A stretch of 7,120 nucleotides of DNA from an uncultured Polaribacter sp. (GCA_913050305.1 CAJXAS010000097.1:1-7120), one strand, 5' to 3'; positions 1-6,359 are shown, counted from the first letter of the stretch. Made by a program: numbers and translations. Notes: generated by a model from the letters alone, not told the origin.

Positions 1-1324
1 GGAATGTTATTTTTAAATATGCTTTGCTAGTTTTTTTTTCTATTTTATATCGATTGTCTTTTCGCATTCCAATAATCCAAATAATGGAGTCATCAGCACT
101 ACAAAGCAGCCATATATTTTGTTTTTCTAAAAGCGATAATTTCTCGTCCTTAAAATACTTACTTAGCTTCTTTTTTCCTTGCATCCCTGCAGGATAAAAA
201 TAGTCGCCATTTTTCCATTTCCTTACAATTAAAGGGTACTTTAAACTTTCTTTAGAAACACAAATAGTCTTTTTGTTTTCAATTAATTGTTCACTAACTT
301 CTTTAAAACTTAAATGTATTGGGTCTTCAATTTTTAATGTATTTTCAGCTATCTGAAACCCAACCTCTAATGTTTTATGGTGCTTAGATGAGGGTTCTTT
401 TTTAGACAATATTAGAAAATCTCTATCTTTTAAAAGTACATGTGTCTTAGAAAACACTTGTTTACCAGACTGTGCAGAAAGTAAATTGTAAATATCATTA
501 AATTCACTAAAATTATAAGTTTCTAAAAGTTGATATAAATAGGCTTTCGGATTTGACAATTTCTGAAGTTTGTCAATTTTAAATTTCGTAACACCATTCT
601 CTTTTAAAACAACGTTCTTAGAGATTTCCTCAATGCTATCGTCAATAATTTGAGCACTCTCTTTCAAGCACTCTATGGTTTTAGAAAACGTATCTAGTAA
701 ACTAGGATTTATCTCTTTTAAGACAGGTAGTATTTTATGTCTAATTTTATTTCGAACATATTTTGTAGAAGCGTTGCTTTGGTCTTCACGCCAAGGAATG
801 CTGTTCTCTTTCGCAAAAGACTCAATTTCATTTCTTGAGAATTTTAATAACGGGCGTATAATATTTCCATTGACTTCAGGAATCCCTGTAAAACCCGCTA
901 ATCCACTTCCTCTGGTTAAATTTATCAAAAAAGTCTCTAAATTATCATCTGCATGATGCGCTGTTAATACAAAATCGAAATTATGTTCTTGTAGTGTTTC
1001 TTGAAACCAAGTATAACGCAAGTTTCTAGCAGTAATTTGCGTGGACTCTTTATTTTCTTTTGCTATTTTCTCTGTTTCAAAAGAAGTTGTAAAACATTTA
1101 ATTTGAAGTTTTTCAGCCAATTCTTTTACGAATACAGTATCTAAATCGCTTTCTGTATTTCTTAAATTAAAATTGCAATGTGCTAAAGAAATATTAAAAT
1201 TTAATACCGACAAAAGATGTGTTAAAACAACAGAGTCTATTCCACCAGAAATGGCGATTAATAGTTTTTTTTCCTTTAAAAAAGGAAAATTTTGTTGCAG
1301 AAGATTGGATAGTTTTTGAAGCAT
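1..1324 (-). CDS. tilS: tRNA(Ile)-lysidine synthetase TilS, 3' end cut by window edge
   Basis: TilS is a cytoplasmic enzyme that uses ATP to attach lysine to C34 of the tRNA-Ile with a CAU anticodon, giving lysidine and switching decoding from AUG to AUA; it is normally essential. The frame is open from ATG 1324 to the window edge, 441 codons with no stop. Visible: PP-loop ATPase motif SGGIDS at residues 26-31; AHCNFNLR at 48-55; HHADDNLET at 123-131; a GIP..IIRPLL segment at about 148-160; IPWRED and KYVRNKIRH at 176-196, all typical of the catalytic domain. The last 100 residues match the TilS C-terminal domain (KWKNGDYFYPAGMQGKKKL at roughly 362-382, then IIGMRKDNR). Flavobacterial TilS proteins are about this long, so only a few residues should be missing. 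ATG 1324 is chosen because the PP-loop follows at a normal distance and a TAnnTTTG element sits 8 bases upstream. It lies 36 bases after the 78-residue gene. Confidence 0.96.
   Translation of the reverse strand, partial: MLQKLSNLLQQNFPFLKEKKLLIAISGGIDSVVLTHLLSVLNFNISLAHCNFNLRNTESDLDTVFVKELAEKLQIKCFTTSFETEKIAKENKESTQITARNLRYTWFQETLQEHNFDFVLTAHHADDNLETFLINLTRGSGLAGFTGIPEVNGNIIRPLLKFSRNEIESFAKENSIPWREDQSNASTKYVRNKIRHKILPVLKEINPSLLDTFSKTIECLKESAQIIDDSIEEISKNVVLKENGVTKFKIDKLQKLSNPKAYLYQLLETYNFSEFNDIYNLLSAQSGKQVFSKTHVLLKDRDFLILSKKEPSSKHHKTLEVGFQIAENTLKIEDPIHLSFKEVSEQLIENKKTICVSKESLKYPLIVRKWKNGDYFYPAGMQGKKKLSKYFKDEKLSLLEKQNIWLLCSADDSIIWIIGMRKDNRYKIEKKTSKAYLKITF
1269..1289 (-). repeat. 9-bp inverted repeat inside the start of tilS
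   Basis: The arms TTTTCCTTT and AAAGGAAAA pair perfectly around a 3-base loop within tilS codons 12-19, just before the PP-loop codons; an eight-T run on the plus strand (1265-1272) overlaps the left arm. The encoded residues FPFLKEK are ordinary for a TilS N-terminus, so coding demand may explain it. It could form an early hairpin in the tilS mRNA. Confidence 0.35.
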
Positions 1325-1332
1325 ACGGTCCT

Positions 1333-1340
1333 CAAAAGTA
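1333..1340 (-). promoter_or_regulatory. predicted tilS -7 element TACTTTTG
   Basis: An exact TAnnTTTG match, 8 bases before ATG 1324, in the 36-base gap after the 78-residue gene. It is the same octamer as the one before that gene. It would give tilS its own nearly leaderless transcript besides any read-through. No -33 TTG is visible. Confidence 0.45.
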
Positions 1341-1360
1341 CGGAAATTAATGAAGTTATT

Positions 1361-1597
1361 TTAGACTTGTTTAGACAGCCAAACACGAATGTCTTTTCTT
1401 ATGGATACTTCTGGCCTTGGTAACGGAATTGTTCTACCAAATTGTTTACTTCTATTAAACTTTGAAAAGGTAACTTTTAGTTGTTTCCATTCTGCAGGAT
1501 ACAAATCTAAAAAGGTGTTAAACATGTTTTGTTCTGTTGGCTTCTCTTTTAAACTAGCTAATGTTTTTTGAAAAAGTTCTTCTTGGTTTGGTATCAT
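1361..1597 (-). CDS. small conserved-looking protein of unknown function, 78 aa
   Basis: I do not recognise this protein. It starts at ATG 1597 and ends with TAA, between pabB and tilS and in the same direction. There is no signal peptide, membrane segment or cysteine, so it is probably cytoplasmic. Residues 1-42 look helical and mixed in charge (NQEELFQKTLASLKEK, then FLDLYPAEWKQLK). Residues 43-78 are strongly basic, with FSKFNRSKQFGR, a proline-rich stretch TIPLPRPEVS and IRKDIRVWLSKQV at the end. That tail could bind nucleic acid or an acidic partner, but this is only inference. The case for a real gene is its tight fit between two genes (103 bases after pabB, 36 before tilS), a sound ATG with a TACTTTTG element 4 bases upstream, and a sensible amino-acid composition. 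The ORF overlapping it on the other strand reads like a shadow. Confidence 0.75.
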   Translation of the reverse strand: MIPNQEELFQKTLASLKEKPTEQNMFNTFLDLYPAEWKQLKVTFSKFNRSKQFGRTIPLPRPEVSIRKDIRVWLSKQV

Positions 1598-1601
1598 ACT
1601 G

Positions 1602-1609
1602 CAAAAGTA
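1602..1609 (-). promoter_or_regulatory. predicted -7 element TACTTTTG for the 78-residue gene
   Basis: An exact TAnnTTTG match, 4 bases before ATG 1597. Transcription would start at or next to the ATG, giving a leaderless mRNA. No clear -33 box is visible. Confidence 0.45.
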
Positions 1610-1633
1610 TTTAATATTTCCTTAAAAATGATG

Positions 1634-1661
1634 TTTTCTAAGCTATGATATGGTTAGAAAA
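1634..1661 (-). repeat. 8-bp inverted repeat after pabB, weak terminator candidate
   Basis: The arms TTTTCTAA (1634-1641) and TTAGAAAA (1654-1661) are perfect complements around a 12-base loop, in the 103-base gap after the pabB stop. On the minus strand the stem is followed by ACATCATTTTTAAGG, a short T-run. The stem is AT-rich and the loop is large, so termination would be weak at best; it may be chance in such AT-rich DNA. Confidence 0.25.
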
Positions 1662-1700
1662 GTATTAAAAATGAATTTTAAAGAAAATACTAGGTTTCCT

Positions 1701-3008
1701 TTATTTAGAATTCTGTAAAACATATTTCATAGCCTTGGCTTTTAATAAGCACTCTTCATATTCTTTCTCTACTATAGATTTCTCTGTGATGGCTCCACCA
1801 ACAGAATAAGAAATATATTTTTTTTCTTCGTTGTATAAAATACTTCTAATGACAACATTAAAATCGAAATCATTTTCAGGTGTAAAATACCCAATAGTTC
1901 CAGAATATAGGCCACGTTTAGTCTCTTCTAACTTTTCAATAATTTTCATTGCAGAAACTTTAGGGGCGCCAGTCATGCTTCCCATAGGAAAAGTACTTCT
2001 TAATGTTTCTATAGGGTGCGTAGTTGTATCAATTTCAGAAACTACAGTAGAAACCATTTGATGTACTTGTTTAAAAGAATAGACTTTGCACAATTCTTCT
2101 ACTTTTACAGTGGCTATTTTTGCAGTTTTAGATAAATCGTTTCTTACTAAATCTACAATCATTACATTTTCTGCTCGTTCCTTAATATCTCTAGATAAAT
2201 CAGTTGCAATTTTGTCATCATCAATCGCACTAATCAATCTTTTTGCAGTTCCTTTTATAGGCTGAGAAATAATTTTTAATCCTTGTTTTTTTAGATACCT
2301 TTCTGGTGAAGCACACAATGCATATTGGTGGTCCATTTTTAGAAAGGAAGCAAAAGGAGGTTCAGAAATGTCATTTAAATGTTTGTAAACTTCAACAGGG
2401 TTTATGCTTGCATTCTCTGCATAAAATTCCTGACAGAAGTTAGCTTCGTAAAGATCTCCTCTTTTAATATGATCTAAAATTGTATTTACTTTTGAATAAT
2501 ATTCGTCTTTATGAATTCTAAGCTTAATTTTAATTTTCTCATCTGAATCTGAGGGTATGGTGGTAATTTTTGTTGCACAAATAGTATTAAAATCACTTTC
2601 TATTTCATCAGCTACCATTTTTAAATAGTGGAATTCAATATTTTTTCCTTTGATAAAAATTAGTTTTTGAGGTTGAAAAAAATACAAATCAGCAAAATTT
2701 AAACCATCATAATTGTTTGAAGATAATCGCTCTACATCATTTTTAACATCATAAGAAATATAACCAAAAATATAGTCTTTTGTAATGGTTTGATATTCCT
2801 TTAGCTTGTCAAAAGCATTGGTGTAATCTGTTTTAATTGAAGTAAATTCTTCAAGGGCTAACGCGCTATCAAAACTAGAGTATTGTTGCTGGTAATTATT
2901 AGAATCTAACCAAAGTGCAGTTTCAAACTGCTGAGACCAAGATAATAAGTTTTGTTTACAACCTTTAATATGCTCAATAGAAAAAGTACGGGTAGTTCTT
3001 TGCATCAT
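1701..3008 (-). CDS. pabB: aminodeoxychorismate synthase component I (chorismate-binding)
   Basis: PabB converts chorismate to 4-amino-4-deoxychorismate, using ammonia from the glutaminase PabA; a lyase then makes p-aminobenzoate for folate. Residue numbers count from ATG 3008 (435 aa; E. coli PabB is 453). The C-terminal chorismate-binding domain spans about 166-428. It shows IKRGDLYEANFCQEF (181-195), PIKGT (250-254), KERAENVMIVDLVRNDL (276-292), MGSMTGAPK (342-350) and YSVGGAIT (401-408). PIKGT carries the lysine typical of PabB, where anthranilate synthase TrpE has PIAGT; this favours PabB over TrpE. The N-terminal part (1-165) is less conserved, as usual. No pabA or lyase gene is in the window. 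Start: an upstream in-frame GTG at 3014 begins inside the predicted -7 element TATTTTTG, so ATG 3008, or ATG 3005 right after it, is more likely. It begins 39 bases after the barrel gene ends. Confidence 0.92.
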   Translation of the reverse strand: MMQRTTRTFSIEHIKGCKQNLLSWSQQFETALWLDSNNYQQQYSSFDSALALEEFTSIKTDYTNAFDKLKEYQTITKDYIFGYISYDVKNDVERLSSNNYDGLNFADLYFFQPQKLIFIKGKNIEFHYLKMVADEIESDFNTICATKITTIPSDSDEKIKIKLRIHKDEYYSKVNTILDHIKRGDLYEANFCQEFYAENASINPVEVYKHLNDISEPPFASFLKMDHQYALCASPERYLKKQGLKIISQPIKGTAKRLISAIDDDKIATDLSRDIKERAENVMIVDLVRNDLSKTAKIATVKVEELCKVYSFKQVHQMVSTVVSEIDTTTHPIETLRSTFPMGSMTGAPKVSAMKIIEKLEETKRGLYSGTIGYFTPENDFDFNVVIRSILYNEEKKYISYSVGGAITEKSIVEKEYEECLLKAKAMKYVLQNSK

Positions 3009-3013
3009 TATCA

Positions 3014-3021
3014 CAAAAATA
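3014..3021 (-). promoter_or_regulatory. predicted pabB -7 element TATTTTTG, decides the start
   Basis: An exact TAnnTTTG match on the minus strand, 5 bases before ATG 3008 and 8 before ATG 3005. The final G is also the first base of the in-frame GTG at 3014, so if this promoter is used the GTG would not be in the mRNA. No -33 TTG is seen at normal spacing. Confidence 0.45.
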
Positions 3022-3047
3022 CAATTCTTATTGATTAGAAGTGTGAT

Positions 3048-4268
3048 TTAAAATGTTTTTCCAAAGGTAAATTGAATGGGAACGGCAACACCAGAATTTT
3101 GTGTAAAAATATTTCCATTAGAGTAATGCATAATCCTAAGTTCTGCATTATAGGATCGTTTTTCTCCAAAGAAAACACCTAATCCCATGGTGTCTTGATA
3201 TGTAGTTTTAGGCCCTGTATTTAATTTGTCTAAATTTCCTGTGGTTAAAATAGTAGGTCCAATTAAAGAGTAATTTGTGTACATGTCAAAATCTTTTCTT
3301 CTCATTAAGTAAAAACGCATTGTTGGAAATATTGAAAAAGCAAGTACATTTTCTTTTGTGGCTTCTGTTTGAAAAGCAGTAATACTAACACCCCAATCTA
3401 AAGAGAAAATCTTTTCTGTTCTAAATACTAATCTTTGGTAAGTAACAGAAAATGAATGTGCTGCTTTTACTTCACCAACCCAAAAGACAGGAACTCCAAA
3501 ACTTTCAAAATCACCCACTTTTAAACTCATTCCAAAAAAACGATTTGCGCCAAAACCTATTTTACTAGTTCCATAACTTACTTGAATCGTGTTTTTAGGA
3601 AAAAAATGACCGTTATTTTCGTGTTTTTCTATTTGCGATTCTTTCAATTTATTAATATGATACTCAAAACCAAAAGTAATTTGAGAAATAGATGGTTGAT
3701 TTTCTTTGATTGATTTAGGTAAAAATGTTCCGTTTAAATTTAGCCGCCATTTTTTATTTAATGTGTAATTTAAACCAACACCGTAAATTAAACTTGCAAA
3801 ATGCGCATCTGAATAAATAATTTTATCATTTATTGAGAAACCAATTCGGGTAACATTTGCAATACCCGCTTCACCAAATAACGAAACTTTTTTATGTAAT
3901 TGAATGTTTTTCTTTAGTGACAAAGACCAAGCATTTATCCAAACACTTCTTTCATAGCCAATGCCGTTTACATCATCATATTTAAACCACGATGCAGGTC
4001 TTAGTGTGCCAAATTGTATCGCTAAATCAGGTAAAATTTTATAACCTAATAACAATCTTCCAGAAAAATAATTTTTAGAAAAAGTATTTGTCTCGTAACC
4101 CTCAATTAAATTATTATTAGAAAAAGGATATAAAATCCCACCAAAATTAATACTGTAGTAAGATTTCGATAAAAAATTAGAGGGTTGCGCTTTAGATTTT
4201 AAATATTCTTGACTGTAAAGGACACTTGTAATTATAAAAAGAAAAAATATTTGAGGGATTTTTTTCAT
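3048..4268 (-). CDS. outer-membrane beta-barrel protein with PagL-like (lipid A deacylase / acyloxyacyl hydrolase) C-terminus
   Basis: A 406-residue exported protein. Residues 1-20 form a signal peptide: KK, a hydrophobic core IFFLFIITSVLY, then SQ. Two regions rich in alternating strands follow. Residues about 36-204 end in ITFGFEYHI, like the closing strand of a small barrel. After a charged linker (205-225), residues about 226-406 form a second barrel ending in QFTFGKTF with a terminal Phe, the usual BAM signal. Near the end, ELRIMHYSNGNIFTQNSG (376-393) resembles the HxSN...NxG active-site region of PagL enzymes, outer-membrane esterases that remove a 3-O acyl chain from lipid A. His381 and Ser383 fit the catalytic pair, but the position of the usual Glu (12 after Ser) is Ala395, so activity is doubtful. 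ATG 4268 is chosen over TTG 4310 because the TTG lies in the lpd terminator and would bury the signal peptide. Barrel and export are firm; the PagL link is moderate. Confidence 0.75.
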   Translation of the reverse strand: MKKIPQIFFLFIITSVLYSQEYLKSKAQPSNFLSKSYYSINFGGILYPFSNNNLIEGYETNTFSKNYFSGRLLLGYKILPDLAIQFGTLRPASWFKYDDVNGIGYERSVWINAWSLSLKKNIQLHKKVSLFGEAGIANVTRIGFSINDKIIYSDAHFASLIYGVGLNYTLNKKWRLNLNGTFLPKSIKENQPSISQITFGFEYHINKLKESQIEKHENNGHFFPKNTIQVSYGTSKIGFGANRFFGMSLKVGDFESFGVPVFWVGEVKAAHSFSVTYQRLVFRTEKIFSLDWGVSITAFQTEATKENVLAFSIFPTMRFYLMRRKDFDMYTNYSLIGPTILTTGNLDKLNTGPKTTYQDTMGLGVFFGEKRSYNAELRIMHYSNGNIFTQNSGVAVPIQFTFGKTF

Positions 4269-4272
4269 AAGA

Positions 4273-4280
4273 TAAAAATA
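4273..4280 (-). promoter_or_regulatory. candidate -7 element TATTTTTA for the barrel-protein gene
   Basis: A one-base variant of TAnnTTTG, 4 bases before ATG 4268. A TTTG in the distal arm of the lpd terminator (4297-4300) lies 16 bases upstream and could act as the -33 box, though this spacing is slightly short. A separate promoter is needed if the lpd terminator is efficient. Confidence 0.4.
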
Positions 4281-4293
4281 AGAAACTTTCTGT

Positions 4294-4331
4294 AAACAAA
4301 AAGCATCCAATTCATTGGATGCTTTTTGTTT
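4294..4331 (-). terminator. intrinsic terminator after lpd
   Basis: A perfect 17-bp inverted repeat (arms 4294-4310 and 4315-4331) with a 4-base loop. Its core, GCATCCAA/TTGGATGC, is flanked by A-runs and T-runs, so the transcript of either strand ends the stem in a U-rich tract. It lies 19 bases after the lpd stop, as expected for the lpd terminator. No plus-strand gene ends here, so bidirectional use would only limit antisense transcription. The distal arm ends 25 bases before the barrel-protein ATG. Confidence 0.9.
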
Positions 4332-4350
4332 TTATAAAATATTTTATGCG

Positions 4351-5751
4351 CTATGCGTTTAATGGTTTTCCATCCCAAGCAGCTTTTGCAGCCTCTTTTA
4401 CAGCTTCTGAATACGTTGGATGTCCATGACAAATTCTTGCCAAGTCTTCGGCAGATGCTCTAAACTCCATTGCAACAGCAGCTTCCATAATTAAATCAGC
4501 AACACGTGCGCCAACCATATGCACTCCTAAAATTTCATCTGTATTTTTGTCTGCTAAAACTTTTACAAAACCGTCAATATCTCCACTTGCACGAGATCTA
4601 CCCAATGCTCTCATAGAAAATTTACCTGCTTTATACTCAATTTTTGCTTCTTTTAGTTCGTTTTCAGTTTTACCAACTGCCGCAGCTTCTGGCCACGTGT
4701 AGACAATTCCAGGAATTAAATTATAATTAATATGTGGTTTTTCACCTGCTAAAAATTCTGCAACAACAACACCTTCTTCTTCCGCTTTATGCGCCAGCAT
4801 TGCTCCTTTAACTACATCACCAATTGCGTAAATAGAATTTATGTTCGTTTGTAAATGATCATTCACGGCAACTTGTCCGCGTTCATTCACTTCAATACCA
4901 ACTTTCTCTAGACCTAAACCTTCAGTGTATGCTTTTCTTCCTACGGCAACCAAACAATAATCACCCGAAAACTCAATTTCTCTGTCTTTTTTATCAGTTG
5001 CTTTTACAACAACCGTATCTCCGTTTCTTTCTACAGAAGTTACTTTGTGGCTTGTTGCAAATTTCATTCCTTGCTTTTTAAATACTTTTTGCAACTCTTT
5101 AGAAACATCCGTGTCCATTCCTGGAACAATTTTATCCATGTATTCTACAACGGTTACCTTTGCTCCTAAACGGCTGTATACAGAACCTAATTCTAAACCA
5201 ATTACACCTCCACCAATTACAATTAAGTGTTTTGGTACTTCAGGTAATTTTAAAGCTTCCGTAGAAGTCATTATTCTTTCTTTATCTAATTTAATAAAAG
5301 GTAAAGTTGATGGTTTTGAACCGGTTGCAATAATAATGTTAGTTCCTTCTATAATCTCAGAAGAACCATCATTTTTCGCAATATTTACATGTGTTTTATC
5401 TACAAAAGAACCCAAACCTTCAAAAACATCAATGTTATTTTTATCCATTAAGTATTTTATTCCTCCTGTTGTAGTTTCTACAACTTTCGCTTTTCTATCT
5501 ACCATTTTCCCGAAATCGAAAGTTGGTTTCTCAACGGTAATTCCATGTTCTTCAAAATGATGTACAGCATCATAAAAATGATGGGAAGAATCTAATAAAG
5601 CTTTAGAAGGAATGCAGCCCACATTTAAACAAGTACCTCCTAATGTTGCATATTTTTCTATAATTGCTACTTTTTTGCCCAACTGAGAAGCTCTAACGGC
5701 AGCTATATATCCTCCAGGACCAGAACCAATTACAATAATATCATATTTCAT
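4351..5751 (-). CDS. lpd: dihydrolipoyl dehydrogenase (E3 of 2-oxoacid dehydrogenase complexes)
   Basis: This flavoprotein reoxidises dihydrolipoamide with NAD+. It is the E3 subunit of the pyruvate and 2-oxoglutarate dehydrogenase complexes, often also of branched-chain complexes and the glycine cleavage system, in the cytoplasm. At 466 residues it is full length. Visible in order: FAD-binding GSGPGG (9-14); redox disulfide GGTCLNVGCIPSK with Cys41 and Cys46; an ATG segment (142-144); NAD-binding GGGVIG (180-185) with Glu203 at the end of the next strand, which favours NAD over NADP; a second FAD contact YAIGD (308-312); and the dimerisation domain with HGHPTYSEA, whose His444 and Glu449 form the catalytic pair. 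All key residues are present. Its 5' leader of about 50 bases holds a GNRA-capped hairpin and its 3' end has a strong terminator, so it is probably a single-gene transcript. No other complex subunit is adjacent. Confidence 0.98.
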   Translation of the reverse strand: MKYDIIVIGSGPGGYIAAVRASQLGKKVAIIEKYATLGGTCLNVGCIPSKALLDSSHHFYDAVHHFEEHGITVEKPTFDFGKMVDRKAKVVETTTGGIKYLMDKNNIDVFEGLGSFVDKTHVNIAKNDGSSEIIEGTNIIIATGSKPSTLPFIKLDKERIMTSTEALKLPEVPKHLIVIGGGVIGLELGSVYSRLGAKVTVVEYMDKIVPGMDTDVSKELQKVFKKQGMKFATSHKVTSVERNGDTVVVKATDKKDREIEFSGDYCLVAVGRKAYTEGLGLEKVGIEVNERGQVAVNDHLQTNINSIYAIGDVVKGAMLAHKAEEEGVVVAEFLAGEKPHINYNLIPGIVYTWPEAAAVGKTENELKEAKIEYKAGKFSMRALGRSRASGDIDGFVKVLADKNTDEILGVHMVGARVADLIMEAAVAMEFRASAEDLARICHGHPTYSEAVKEAAKAAWDGKPLNA

Positions 5752-5771
5752 AAGTACGTTTATTTTGTGTT

Positions 5772-5794
5772 TTTTAGAACCTTTCGGTTTAAAA
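5772..5794 (-). promoter_or_regulatory. hairpin with GAAA tetraloop in the lpd 5' leader
   Basis: Read on the lpd strand, the arms TTTTAAACC and GGTTCTAAAA pair over 9 bp around a GAAA loop, with a single bulged C (5777). A stable GNRA loop closed by two C-G pairs sits between the predicted transcription start and the lpd ATG, about 20 bases before the ATG. It could influence mRNA stability or translation. It matches no riboswitch I recognise. Confidence 0.4.
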
Positions 5795-5808
5795 TTGCTA
5801 ATAATTCA

Positions 5809-5816
5809 CAAAAATA
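5809..5816 (-). promoter_or_regulatory. predicted lpd -7 element TATTTTTG
   Basis: This matches the Bacteroidota -7 consensus TAnnTTTG on the minus strand, 57 bases before the lpd ATG. It would put the transcription start near 5803 and give a leader of about 50 bases. I see no TTG or TTTG -33 box at the usual 17-23 base spacing, so the call rests on the -7 element and its position. Confidence 0.5.
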
Positions 5817-5849
5817 CACATATTTTCATAAAATAAAGTAAGAATTTAG

Positions 5850-5857
5850 TAGTTTTA
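5850..5857 (+). promoter_or_regulatory. candidate -7 element TAGTTTTA for the haem-binding gene
   Basis: This is one base off TAnnTTTG and ends 28 bases before ATG 5886, so the leader would be about 23 bases. There is no convincing -33 box. It is the best candidate for the rightward promoter in the divergent region 5752-5885 and lies about 34 bases from the leftward lpd element. Confidence 0.3.
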
Positions 5858-5885
5858 CCGCACAAAATATTCTCAAAACCTACAG

Positions 5886-6359
5886 ATGAAAATTCTAAAA
5901 AAAATTATAATTTCAGTATCAATTGTTCTCGTAATTTCTCAATTTTTTAGTCCCGATAAAAATAATGGAGATATTGCAACAGTTGCAGCTTTTATAGCAG
6001 AAACAAATCCGCCAGAAGACGTTAAGAATATTTTAGAAACTACCTGTTTCGATTGTCATTCAGCTAAAACTAAATACCCTTGGTACAACTCAATTACACC
6101 AGTTAATTATTGGTTAGAAGAACATATTCGAGATGGTAAAAAGCATTTAAATTTTTCTAAATGGGACGAGTATTCCTTAAAAAAGAAAGCACATAAAATG
6201 GATGAGCTGTACGAGGAAGTTGAAGAAGGAGAAATGCCTTTGAGCTCTTATACTTGGACGCACTCAGAAGCCAAATTATCGCCAGCTCAAATTACAGCAG
6301 TTGTTGCTTGGGGAAAGAAGGTGAAAGCAGAGTATGAACAACAAATTACAGCTAAATAA
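5886..6359 (+). CDS. membrane-anchored haem-binding domain protein (CxxCH)
   Basis: A 157-residue protein matching the Bacteroidota haem-binding domain family (Haem_bd type). Residues 5-21 are hydrophobic after a KK-rich start and lack a clear cleavage site, so it is probably anchored in the inner membrane facing the periplasm. The domain shows CFDCH at 54-58 (c-type haem attachment, CxxCH), then YPWYNSITPVNYWLEEHI (64-81), LNFSKW (88-93), EEGEMPLSSYTW (113-124) and a final helix LSPAQITAVVAWGKK (131-145). The YPWYN, HI..GK..LNFS.W and GEMPL..Y blocks are typical of the family. Met117 in GEMPL could be an axial haem ligand, which is inference. No substrate is known for stand-alone members; electron transfer or haem handling is plausible. 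ATG 5886 gives a proper anchor. It is transcribed away from lpd, and its stop codon directly touches the glycosyltransferase start. Confidence 0.88.
   Translation: MKILKKIIISVSIVLVISQFFSPDKNNGDIATVAAFIAETNPPEDVKNILETTCFDCHSAKTKYPWYNSITPVNYWLEEHIRDGKKHLNFSKWDEYSLKKKAHKMDELYEEVEEGEMPLSSYTWTHSEAKLSPAQITAVVAWGKKVKAEYEQQITAK

Noticed and set aside
31..39. Run of nine T (A9 in tilS) as a possible phase-variable or frameshifting tract
   Set aside because: It lies near the tilS C-terminus and encodes an ordinary EKK stretch; A/T runs are common throughout this window.
675..956. Plus-strand open frame of 93 codons
   Set aside because: It lies wholly inside tilS on the opposite strand; its translation has no recognisable domain, while the tilS motifs run through the same bases.
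1389..1571. Plus-strand open frame of 60 codons opposite the 78-residue gene
   Set aside because: It is cysteine- and phenylalanine-rich with no promoter-like element; the minus-strand frame fits gene direction, spacing and composition better.
1831..2061. Plus-strand open frame opposite pabB
   Set aside because: It is the complement of the conserved MGSMTGAPK region of pabB.
1701..3008. Anthranilate synthase component I (trpE) as the identity of this gene
   Set aside because: The PIKGT motif carries the PabB-type lysine instead of the TrpE-type PIAGT, and no trp genes are nearby.
3009..3014. GTG start at 3014 for pabB
   Set aside because: It overlaps the last base of a TAnnTTTG element, and two ATG codons follow within 9 bases.
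3022..3047. Possible terminator after the barrel-protein gene
   Set aside because: Only a 4-bp TTCT/AGAA pairing with a large loop is present, too weak to call.
4269..4310. In-frame TTG start at 4310 adding 14 residues to the barrel protein
   Set aside because: The TTG and next codons are the distal arm of the lpd terminator, and the extension would put the signal peptide inside the chain; ATG 4268 gives a classic signal peptide.
5045..5560. Plus-strand open frame of 171 codons opposite lpd
   Set aside because: It is antisense to conserved lpd sequence including the NAD-binding motif. Long antisense frames are common opposite well-conserved genes, and no domain is seen.
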